NCBI GenBank assembly: GCA_022451235.1
Contig: JAKUOA010000016.1
Location: 1 to 35,780 of the forward strand
From: Candidatus Thalassarchaeum sp.
GTDB lineage: Archaea; Thermoplasmatota; Poseidoniia; Poseidoniales; Thalassarchaeaceae
Direction of reading: 5' to 3'
Length of the DNA stretch: 35,780 bases
Of the stretch, positions 28,671 to 35,780 are shown piece by piece (position 1 is the first letter of the stretch; every line of letters starts with the position of its first letter). The notes beneath the pieces are model-generated. The model had not been told where the DNA came from, searched no databases, and saw nothing but the letters and a program-made list of their open reading frames with translations. A program made the translations under genes and the position numbers.

Positions 28671-29054
28671 ATGAGCGAAGTACCCGCTGAATTGAGATAC
28701 ACGCCCGAGCATGAATGGATTCGAGTAGAAGGAGACCAGGCGATAATCGGAGTAACGGATTTCGCCCAAGATGCGTTGACTGATGTTGTTTGGGTAGAAT
28801 TACCAGAAGTTGGAATGTCGGTTGGGGCTATGGAATCTTGTGGCAGTGTAGAATCTGTAAAATCGGTTAGCGAAATCTACGCACCGATTGCAGGAGATAT
28901 CACTGAAGCCAATGAAAGTCTCGAAGATGCACCCGAACAAATCAATCAGGACCCCTATGGCGAGGGATGGATTTGGAAGATGACAATCAGTGATGCTGGA
29001 GAGCTTGATAGCCTTCTCGATGCGGTGGCGTACAGCGAACTGATTGGTGAGTGA
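28671..29054 (+). CDS. gcvH: Glycine cleavage system H protein
   Basis: YTPEHEWIRVEGDQAIIGVTDFAQDALTDVVWVELPEVG; lipoyl-lysine motif CGSVESVKSVSEIYAPIAGDITEANE. Confidence 0.95.
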   Translation: MSEVPAELRYTPEHEWIRVEGDQAIIGVTDFAQDALTDVVWVELPEVGMSVGAMESCGSVESVKSVSEIYAPIAGDITEANESLEDAPEQINQDPYGEGWIWKMTISDAGELDSLLDAVAYSELIGE

Positions 29055-29593
29055 ATATCGTGGTTGCAGCCCTCCACATCTACGTGGATGGATCTTGTGA
29101 AGAGAATCGCAATGTTACTGCCGATACACCCGCGGGCTGGGGGTTCTGTGTCGTAGAAGGCGATACAGGTCTCGGGAGAGGTCGAGGTGAAATCGTAACC
29201 GAAGGGTCCGGTCAAGTGATTACAGACGAAGGTTCTGATGCTTTCATTGGCGCAGAAATCGGCTCAAACAATACTGCAGAATTGAGCGCTATTGCGGGGG
29301 CCTTAGTCTGGTTATTACAGCAAGGCGGCAGAAGTTCGGTGGTCATTCGCGCCGATTCACAATATGCCCTCAATATTGCAAATGGCCAATGGAGGGCAAA
29401 GAAAAATCGTGATTTGGCTTCACACGTGCGCGCACTATGGGATGAGGTCTCCATTTTGCGGGAATTATCTGGTGAACACGTCAGGGCACATCGTGGGCAT
29501 CGTTGGAATGAACGTGCCGATCATTTAGCATTCAGAGCGATGAGTGGGAAAGAGCCGTTACCCTTGCAATTTTGGAAGCCGGGTCAACGATAG
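29051..29593 (+). CDS. rnhA: Ribonuclease HI
   Basis: HIYVDGSCEENR, GSNNTAELSAIAGALVWL, VVIRADSQYALNIANGQWRAKKNRDLASHVRALWDEV, VRAHRGHRWNERADHLA: the RNase HI catalytic pattern. Short overlap with gcvH. Confidence 0.93.
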   Translation: MNIVVAALHIYVDGSCEENRNVTADTPAGWGFCVVEGDTGLGRGRGEIVTEGSGQVITDEGSDAFIGAEIGSNNTAELSAIAGALVWLLQQGGRSSVVIRADSQYALNIANGQWRAKKNRDLASHVRALWDEVSILRELSGEHVRAHRGHRWNERADHLAFRAMSGKEPLPLQFWKPGQR

Positions 29594-29598
29594 TCGGC

Positions 29599-30075
29599 TT
29601 ATTCATCGGCAATTGAGTCTGCCAATGGTCCTAAAGCTAGCATCGAATAGATGCCGGATAGTGAAATCAAGAGGCCAATTAGTAGCAATACCAAACCGGT
29701 TGGATCTGGTAGATATTCTTGCAGAGGATTACCCGCGACCCACGCAAGAATGATTGTGAATATTCCAGCTGCCAGAACCTGTTTTGATGACTGTTCAGGA
29801 TTATTCCAGTTGTCTAACCAAGGAATCAAGCCCTTTCGCTTGAAGGTGAATCGGTACCAAGCAACGTACCAAAAGCCAAGTCCAGTCATCCCAATTATTC
29901 CTAATGTGAAAGATTCTGAATTCCATGGGCCAGAAAAAGAAATACCCAAAATCATGGTGTTAAGCAGTAAGAACGAGCCGATTATTGCGGGAGCGGCCCC
30001 GTTAGCACTCGTATCGTTTCCCACGCTACTGCCAAAGGGCATCAGGGCTTCAAATCGACTAAACAGAAAGGTCAT
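29599..30075 (-). CDS. Predicted membrane protein, unknown
   Basis: 158 aa with several hydrophobic segments (LLNTMILGISFSG..., IFTIILAWVAG, GLVLLLIGLLISLSGIYSMLAL). Confidence 0.65.
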   Translation of the reverse strand: MTFLFSRFEALMPFGSSVGNDTSANGAAPAIIGSFLLLNTMILGISFSGPWNSESFTLGIIGMTGLGFWYVAWYRFTFKRKGLIPWLDNWNNPEQSSKQVLAAGIFTIILAWVAGNPLQEYLPDPTGLVLLLIGLLISLSGIYSMLALGPLADSIADE

Positions 30076-30099
30076 TCATGAACTCCCATTGGCGAATCC

Positions 30100-30540
30100 A
30101 TGAAGGAGGGTCTGATTTGGGAAAAATCAGTAGACAAAGCCCATCTAGACTTGAGATTTGATGTTCTTAGGGAAGGTTTACCGAGAGGAACTGAGCACTA
30201 TCCGGGAATCGATGAAGACCCTAGAACAACCTTCTTGTGTGCTTATGAAAATGGCGAACTAATTGGATGCTCGACTCTTCAGGTGGATAGAAGAGAAGGT
30301 TGCAACTTCCGAATTAGGGGAATGGCGGTTAGACCTAAGCACCGGAACAAAGGGGTTGGATCTAAGATAGTCAAAGGATTGCAAGACTTCGCCAGAAGTC
30401 AAGGCTCTGGCATATGGTGTAATGCCAGAATCAAAGCAGTTCCAATGTACGAAAGGTGTGGCTTCGTAATTATCTCGGATTTATTCGAAATCGAAGGAAT
30501 CGGCCTCCATCATGATATGCAATGGAAGCTTTCTGATTGA
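30100..30540 (+). CDS. GNAT family N-acetyltransferase
   Basis: FRIRGMAVRPKHRNKGVGSKIVKGLQDFARSQGSGIWCNARIKAVPMYERCGFVIIS: GNAT acetyl-CoA binding pattern. Confidence 0.92.
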   Translation: MKEGLIWEKSVDKAHLDLRFDVLREGLPRGTEHYPGIDEDPRTTFLCAYENGELIGCSTLQVDRREGCNFRIRGMAVRPKHRNKGVGSKIVKGLQDFARSQGSGIWCNARIKAVPMYERCGFVIISDLFEIEGIGLHHDMQWKLSD

Positions 30541-30541
30541 C

Positions 30542-31576
30542 TTACATCATAATGTTAGCAGTGAACATTAGACCAAGTCCAATTCCCCAGGTAATTACCA
30601 TTATGTTGAAATGATTTGGAGTCATTGGTTCGCCATCCCAAAGCATTCCTTCTTCGATTCCTTCATCCCTTAATCTATAGTAAGCAAATAGAACCAAAAG
30701 AAGCGCAAGAGGACCTGCGAGCCAATCCATAGTTAGCTGGTCGGATACCGGTCTGTGAACTTCGGCTCCTACGTTATCCACTAAAGATACATAGCTATTG
30801 ATTAGGCTAGCAATCAGGAAGAAGATTCCTGGGTGAATTATTGCCCACTTACCTTTTGCTCCATCCAAAATTACCATGGCAGTCCACATCGTGTAGATTA
30901 GGAAAAGTGAGCCGCCTACTGCAACTGTTACCTTAGAAGGGGCTCCAAGACCAGCGTCTAGCATAGCATCATCCGCTTGACCGATTCCGAATTCTTCGAT
31001 AGTTTCCTCAGGGAAGAGAATAGCCCTGACGCAGTAGTAAACGCCCATTATTGTGATTAATGAAAGCGCTGCTAGAGCGGGCTTGTCCTGAATATTCACT
31101 CCCATCTTGAAGTCTGAAAGACCGTCGTCAACTTCATCTTCCGCTTTCAAAAAGAAATAGCCAGCAGCGTAAATTGCAGTAGTGACTGGAGTAACATATT
31201 TTGGAAGATCGGATGAGTCAAGATCGCCCCAATACAGCCAGATTACAGCAGTCATTGCTGAAAATCCAATAATTCCAGGTATCATGATTTTCCACATACC
31301 CTTGGCGCCTTCGTTGAGGATTATCCCTGTGGAAATGAACATTCCAAACATCAATGCTCCATTGAATGCCGTTTCGGGTCCTCCATTTCCATAGGAGACC
31401 ATTCCAGTAACGGTATCATTCGAAAGTAGAGTGAAGCACCCTTCTCCTCCGGTAACATAGCAGTCGGCCAAGAGCATAAAGTTCAGCGAATAGACTAGAG
31501 TGACTAACGCACTTATGCCAAGGCAAATTTTAGCAGGTGTTGATTTAATTGCACTAAACATAACTCTCAACATCAA
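30542..31576 (-). CDS. Polytopic membrane protein with internal duplication, unknown
   Basis: 344 aa. Repeated element: MFISTGIILNEGAKGMWKIMIPGIIGF and YTMWTAMVILDGAKGKWAIIHPGIFFL. Confidence 0.75.
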   Translation of the reverse strand: MMLRVMFSAIKSTPAKICLGISALVTLVYSLNFMLLADCYVTGGEGCFTLLSNDTVTGMVSYGNGGPETAFNGALMFGMFISTGIILNEGAKGMWKIMIPGIIGFSAMTAVIWLYWGDLDSSDLPKYVTPVTTAIYAAGYFFLKAEDEVDDGLSDFKMGVNIQDKPALAALSLITIMGVYYCVRAILFPEETIEEFGIGQADDAMLDAGLGAPSKVTVAVGGSLFLIYTMWTAMVILDGAKGKWAIIHPGIFFLIASLINSYVSLVDNVGAEVHRPVSDQLTMDWLAGPLALLLVLFAYYRLRDEGIEEGMLWDGEPMTPNHFNIMVITWGIGLGLMFTANIMM

Positions 31577-31617
31577 AACTAGGCACTTAATACATCCTTC
31601 ACTATGGGTTCTATGTA

Positions 31618-31755
31618 TTAACTCGTCAGAGTTCCATTTTGGTAATCCAAAAAGGCCTGATGAATTTCCTCTTTCGTGTTCATCACAAATGGACCATATC
31701 GCTCAATTGCTAGTTTTTCACGAATATCATCAATAGCCGCCTTATCCAAGTAAAT
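31618..31755 (-). pseudogene. Pirin C-terminal relic
   Basis: Minus-strand frame between stop codons translates as IYLDKAAIDDIREKLAIERYGPFVMNTKEEIHQAFLDYQNGTLTS*, similar to the pirin C-terminus (human GPFVMNTNEEISQAILDF). No pirin N-terminus present. Confidence 0.7.
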
Positions 31756-31757
31756 TC

Positions 31758-32138
31758 ATGGAACATACATTAGCTATGCAAATAGTTGGAGGCTTCTTGT
31801 TGATTATTGGTTTAATGAAAAACAAGGATCCTATTAAATTTAACAAAGGTATTTTCGGAGATGCTGAAGGTGCAGACGCAGGGCCTGCAGCCTCTATGAG
31901 GATGCTGATCGGAGGCGCCTTTGCAGGCATTGGAGCAATGAATCTCTACCTGAGTATGAATGTCGATGATGCTGCCGCTACGGAAGCTGTTTTGATGGGT
32001 AATGTAATCGCCTTTGCTCTGATATTAGCTTCACTTGTAGGGGCCAAACTCAGGGGCTTCCTAGAAGAGATACCTATGCCCCCAATGGTGATTTTTCCGG
32101 CACTAATTGTAATCTGCCTTTACTCCGCTATGGGATAG
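31758..32138 (+). CDS. Small predicted membrane protein, unknown
   Basis: 126 aa with roughly four hydrophobic segments. Confidence 0.65.
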   Translation: MEHTLAMQIVGGFLLIIGLMKNKDPIKFNKGIFGDAEGADAGPAASMRMLIGGAFAGIGAMNLYLSMNVDDAAATEAVLMGNVIAFALILASLVGAKLRGFLEEIPMPPMVIFPALIVICLYSAMG

Positions 32139-32157
32139 GTTACGCTGATTTAGAAAT

Positions 32158-32231
32158 TGGAGCACAGGCTGGGATTTGAACCCAGGTAAGAGGATTTGCA
32201 ATCCCCGACGTAACCACTCCGACACCCGTGC
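32158..32231 (-). tRNA. tRNA-Cys (anticodon GCA), CCA encoded
   Basis: Reverse complement GCACGGGTGTCGGAGTGGTTACGTCGGGGATTGCAAATCCTCTTACCTGGGTTCAAATCCCAGCCTGTGCTCCA: 7-bp acceptor stem (one G-T), anticodon loop TTGCAAA, T-arm CTGGGTTCAAATCCCAG. Confidence 0.95.
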
Positions 32232-32321
32232 AGGAATACACCGACCCCTGACCTCCACTTGAAGAATGTTAGGAGTCCAAGAGAAACAGATGACAAAGGT
32301 AAATTTGCATATCTTGAAGGG

Positions 32322-33473
32322 ATGTCGGCACTCAGTCGATGTATGCCTAAGGTCGCCTCCCGCTATGACGGACTCGGAGTTGGCTTTGCTCCATATCTAC
32401 AACCTCCGGGTCCAGAAGTTGTTCGGTTAACCGTAGGGGAGCCTGGTTTTGATACTCCAAGGGAGATTATCGATACTGCAATTTCCGAGTTGGAAGCTGG
32501 TAAAACCAAGTATACTCGAGGACAGGGTGCAGTAGAACTTTGTCAGGCAGTAGCGGATTATCTTGGGAAACATCAGGACCTAGATATCAGCGCTGAGGAT
32601 GTTCTGATTACACCTGGGGCGAAGCAGGCTTTGCTTTACTCATTCATGATTTCAACAATGCCTGGTGATGAGGCAATATTGCTAGCGCCGGCTTGGGCGA
32701 GTTATGAGCCGATGTTGCAATTCATAGGCGCTGTACCTGTTCACGTCTCTGTAAAGCCTGATGATTACCACCCAGACATTGATGCGATTAGAGCCGCAGT
32801 AACCGACAAAACCACGATGATTCTGATTAATTCTCCATGCAATCCAACCGGTGCGGTTTACACCCCTGAAGAAATCGAAGCGATTGTAGAAATTGCAGTT
32901 GAGCACGATCTTTGGATTATCTCCGATGAGATTTACGCGCGACTGAATTGGATGGATTATCCACACGTATCACCAGCCTCAATAGAAGGTGGTGCTGAAC
33001 GCACACTAATCGTAAACGGATGGTCGAAATCTTGGGCTATGACTGGAATGAGAGTTGGGTTCCTAACTGGCCCCAGTGTAGCAATGAAGGCGGCCATGAA
33101 ATCTCAAGCGAATTCGGCTTCCCACATTCCTACCTTCATGATGGAAGCCGCTCGTGTAGCATTGTCTTGTGATGATGCGGTTGACAGTTTCAATGAGGAA
33201 TACAAGAAGCGACGCGAAATCATGATTCAAGGGTTGTCTGAAATTCCTGGATTACGAGTAGGGGAATGCGAGGGAGCATTCTATGCATATGTCGATATCA
33301 CCGGTACAGGAATGACTGATATCGAATTCGCAGATGGAGCATTAGAGGCAGGAGTTCAGTTGATACCAGCCAGTTTAATCACCGGTGGCGAAGGCTTCGT
33401 ACGCATTTCTTATGCTGCGGATGAAGACCAAATTATCGAGGGTATCAGGCGACTGAAGGCTTGGCTTTGTTGA
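32322..33473 (+). CDS. Class I/II PLP-dependent aminotransferase (aspartate aminotransferase-like)
   Basis: RLTVGEPGFDTPREI, KTKYTRGQGAVELCQAVADYL, LINSPCNPTGAVYTPEE, WIISDEIYARLNW, VNGWSKSWAMTGMRVGFLTGP (PLP lysine). Start placed after the tRNA region at MSALSRCMPKV. Confidence 0.93.
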   Translation: MSALSRCMPKVASRYDGLGVGFAPYLQPPGPEVVRLTVGEPGFDTPREIIDTAISELEAGKTKYTRGQGAVELCQAVADYLGKHQDLDISAEDVLITPGAKQALLYSFMISTMPGDEAILLAPAWASYEPMLQFIGAVPVHVSVKPDDYHPDIDAIRAAVTDKTTMILINSPCNPTGAVYTPEEIEAIVEIAVEHDLWIISDEIYARLNWMDYPHVSPASIEGGAERTLIVNGWSKSWAMTGMRVGFLTGPSVAMKAAMKSQANSASHIPTFMMEAARVALSCDDAVDSFNEEYKKRREIMIQGLSEIPGLRVGECEGAFYAYVDITGTGMTDIEFADGALEAGVQLIPASLITGGEGFVRISYAADEDQIIEGIRRLKAWLC

Positions 33474-33475
33474 GA

Positions 33476-33916
33476 ATGATTGAAATCAAAACCTGCACCG
33501 AACTAGGTTACTCAGGTGGTTCGATGACTGGCTCTCATGGCAAGCATGTCTATGTCGACTACAATGGATATCATCGAAATGGAGTCCATGATGGTGCTTG
33601 GATGCTAGAGAAGATGATTGCCGCAGCCAATGCAGCAAATGTCCGAATTGTCCACTCTTATGTTGAGGAATTTGATGGTGTGATTTCACCTACAGGATTC
33701 GCTGCCATGGTGCTACTTGATGAGAGTCATATCAGTGCTCACTGCTACTACGACAAAGGTTGGCTCGCAGTTGATGCATTCACCTGTGGAGGTGCTGATC
33801 CGAATGGAATTGCCGACGATCTCGATGAAGCGTTGAGGTCGACTATGGACGATTTGGTATTGATTCGTCGTGAAGAAGTTGATCGATTTCTCCATGAGGA
33901 TCTCGAGAAGACATGA
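33476..33916 (+). CDS. speD: S-adenosylmethionine decarboxylase-like proenzyme
   Basis: SHGKHVYVDYNG...LLDESHISAHCYYDKGWLAVDAFTCGGADP: the ESH-IS-H...AVDxFTCG pattern of AdoMetDC, with the putative pyruvoyl-forming Ser. Confidence 0.85.
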   Translation: MIEIKTCTELGYSGGSMTGSHGKHVYVDYNGYHRNGVHDGAWMLEKMIAAANAANVRIVHSYVEEFDGVISPTGFAAMVLLDESHISAHCYYDKGWLAVDAFTCGGADPNGIADDLDEALRSTMDDLVLIRREEVDRFLHEDLEKT

Positions 33917-33922
33917 GGTGTA

Positions 33923-34876
33923 ATGATGGCGATTCGAGATTTTATCAAACGTCATTATCACCATTTCAATGCTGGCGCTCTTGCCGATTGTGCTGAATCA
34001 TTGAATGGATTTCTCGAAAATGATGGGCGACTAATCATCACTCTTGCTGGTGCTATGTCTACTGCAGGAATAGGGTGCTCTTTGGCTCCTGCAATCCGGG
34101 CTCAAAAGATTCACGCAATCTGTTGTACAGGAGCAAATTTGGAAGAGGACCTCTTTCGCTTAGTGGCATCTTCGAGCTACGAAAGAATCGATGATTGGCG
34201 TGATTTGACTGCTGAATCTGATGCCGAATTAGCCAAGCGCGGAAAGAACCGGGTGACCGATGTTGCGATTCCAGAAGAGGAAGCAATTCGCTACATAGAG
34301 AAGCCATTACTGCAGCTTTGGAAAGATGCAGAAGCGGCAGGAGATAGGCGATTCCCGCACGAATATCTCTACGATTTACTTCTCCACGGTGGGCTTGAGT
34401 TTGATTCGGATCCAAAGGATTCCTGGTTAATGGCGGCAGCCGACGCGAACCTACCAATCTTCGTTCCGGGCTGGGAAGATTCGACTTTGGGGAATATTCT
34501 CGTTAGCAAGGTAATTGATTGCACTCTACAAAGCCCCGATGTTGTCAAGGGAGGGTTACATTCCATGCAAGCCTTGGCTGATTGGTATCGCGAAGATAAT
34601 TCTCCCACCGGAATTTTACAGGTAGGAGGAGGAATTGCGGGAGACTTTGCAATCTGCGTAGTTCCAATGCTAAGACAGGATGTAGGGGAGAAGGTCTCGC
34701 TATGGTCGTGGTTTGGACAAATTTCTGAATCAAGGCCATCCTATGGTGGATACTCCGGTGCGCCACCAAATGAAAAAATCAGTTGGGGCAAGTTAGGAGT
34801 TGAGACTCCAAGATTTGTGATAGAATCTGATGCTACGATTGTTTTACCGCTGATTTTGGAATCTTTAGGGAATTAA
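33923..34876 (+). CDS. dys: Deoxyhypusine synthase
   Basis: LIITLAGAMSTAGIGCSLAPAIRAQKIHAICCTGANLEEDLFRLV and the lysine motif NEKISWGKLGVETPRFVIESDATIVLPLIL. Confidence 0.93.
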   Translation: MMAIRDFIKRHYHHFNAGALADCAESLNGFLENDGRLIITLAGAMSTAGIGCSLAPAIRAQKIHAICCTGANLEEDLFRLVASSSYERIDDWRDLTAESDAELAKRGKNRVTDVAIPEEEAIRYIEKPLLQLWKDAEAAGDRRFPHEYLYDLLLHGGLEFDSDPKDSWLMAAADANLPIFVPGWEDSTLGNILVSKVIDCTLQSPDVVKGGLHSMQALADWYREDNSPTGILQVGGGIAGDFAICVVPMLRQDVGEKVSLWSWFGQISESRPSYGGYSGAPPNEKISWGKLGVETPRFVIESDATIVLPLILESLGN

Positions 34877-34913
34877 TTTCCTAATTGCAAATCTGTTTCA
34901 AGACAAACGACAG

Positions 34914-34920
34914 TATATAT
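34914..34920 (+). promoter_or_regulatory. TATA box candidate upstream of 26-aa micro-ORF
   Basis: TATATAT centred about 25 nt before the ATG at 34942. Confidence 0.35.
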
Positions 34921-34941
34921 CTGACACGTCGATGTCAACTC

Positions 34942-35022
34942 ATGGCTAAGAGAGCAAACAGACTTTGGCAAAGACTAGAGGAACACCTCGAGCAATTGTC
35001 AGCAGTAACTTTGAGTGAGTGA
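34942..35022 (+). CDS. Putative 26-aa micro-ORF
   Basis: ATG...TGA encoding MAKRANRLWQRLEEHLEQLSAVTLSE, with a TATA-like element at leaderless spacing. Confidence 0.35.
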   Translation: MAKRANRLWQRLEEHLEQLSAVTLSE

Positions 35023-35038
35023 GACTTACATCCCACAA

Positions 35039-35780
35039 TCAGAACATATCAGCGTACTGATTGCAATTTTCACTTATTCTGAGAAGTTGATTGTACTTGG
35101 CCGTCCTGTCTGAGCGGGCCGGTGCCCCAGTTTTGATCTGGCCGGCATCGGTCCCAACAGCTATGTCTGAGATTATGGAATCTGCAGTTTCACCGGAGCG
35201 ATGGCTGATGATGGTGCCGTAACCTGCAGCCTTTGCCATCGCGATAACGACCAAGGTTTCAGTGACAGTTCCAATCTGATTGAGTTTGATGAGAATTGCA
35301 TTCGATGCACCAATCTCGATTCCATGAGCAAGTCGCTCTGGATTGGTAACATACAGATCGTCCCCGACAACCTGTACTCTATGCCCTTCACGCTGAGTGA
35401 ATTCTACCCAAGAATCCCAGTCGTCCTCGCCGAATGGGTCTTCGATTGAGACAATTGGATATTCGTCAAGCCAAGATGAGTATAGTTGACCAAGCTCTGA
35501 ACCGCTAATCACCTTACCATCAATGTGGTAGCCATCGTCATGCAAGAATTCCTGACTGGCTACATCCAATGCAATCGATACTTGCTCGCCTGGTGTATAT
35601 CCAGCGCTGGTAATTGCCTCGACAACATATCGCAGTCCTTCCTCATTACGAGGTAGGTTTGGTGCGAAGCCTCCTTCGTCTCCAACTCCACCAAGTAGTC
35701 CTGCGTCCTTGAGAACAGCTCGTAGTGAATGGTAGATCTCTGTACCTGCGCGTAAGGCTTCTGGATATGAGCCGAAGCCG
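35039..35780 (-). CDS. eno: Enolase, C-terminal part (5' end outside window)
   Basis: Open frame to the window edge: LLGGVGDEGGFAPNLPRNEEGL...SIEDPFGEDDWDSW...VVGDDLYVTN...LIKLNQIGTVTET...IISHRSGETADSIISDIAVGTDAGQIKTGAPARSDRTAKYNQLLRI. Confidence 0.96.
   Translation of the reverse strand, partial: GFGSYPEALRAGTEIYHSLRAVLKDAGLLGGVGDEGGFAPNLPRNEEGLRYVVEAITSAGYTPGEQVSIALDVASQEFLHDDGYHIDGKVISGSELGQLYSSWLDEYPIVSIEDPFGEDDWDSWVEFTQREGHRVQVVGDDLYVTNPERLAHGIEIGASNAILIKLNQIGTVTETLVVIAMAKAAGYGTIISHRSGETADSIISDIAVGTDAGQIKTGAPARSDRTAKYNQLLRISENCNQYADMF

Noticed and set aside
28494-28769. 91-aa minus-strand ORF between membrane protein and gcvH
   Set aside because: Antisense to two better-supported genes, without recognisable motifs.

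Overview
This window looks like ordinary chromosomal sequence from a planktonic euryarchaeon, probably Poseidoniales (Marine Group II) or a relative; that assignment is an inference from gene content. Archaeal markers are the D-family DNA polymerase large subunit (DP2), primase large subunit (PriL), deoxyhypusine synthase, archaeal phosphopantothenate synthetase, MptE-like pterin pyrophosphokinase, DUF373 and THEP1 NTPase. Bacterial-type genes include MetK, class II fumarase, GcvH and RNase HI. RNA genes are the 3' end of a probable RNase P RNA at the left edge and a tRNA-Cys(GCA) on the minus strand. The largest structural gene is a 1621-aa surface protein with about ten thrombospondin-type-3-like Ca-binding repeats and a C-terminal membrane anchor. 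I see no CRISPR array, transposase or integrase. The points most worth a second look are: a ribbon-helix-helix-like N-terminal extension fused in frame to fumarase; a stand-alone Eco57I-like N6-adenine methyltransferase preceded by an uncharacterised coiled-coil protein; a PTGES2-like glutaredoxin/GST protein; a 46-codon C-terminal pirin relic absent from the ORF track; a 26-aa micro-ORF with a TATA box at leaderless spacing; and an uncharacterised membrane protein with an internal duplication. No complete, clearly novel multi-gene system is evident.
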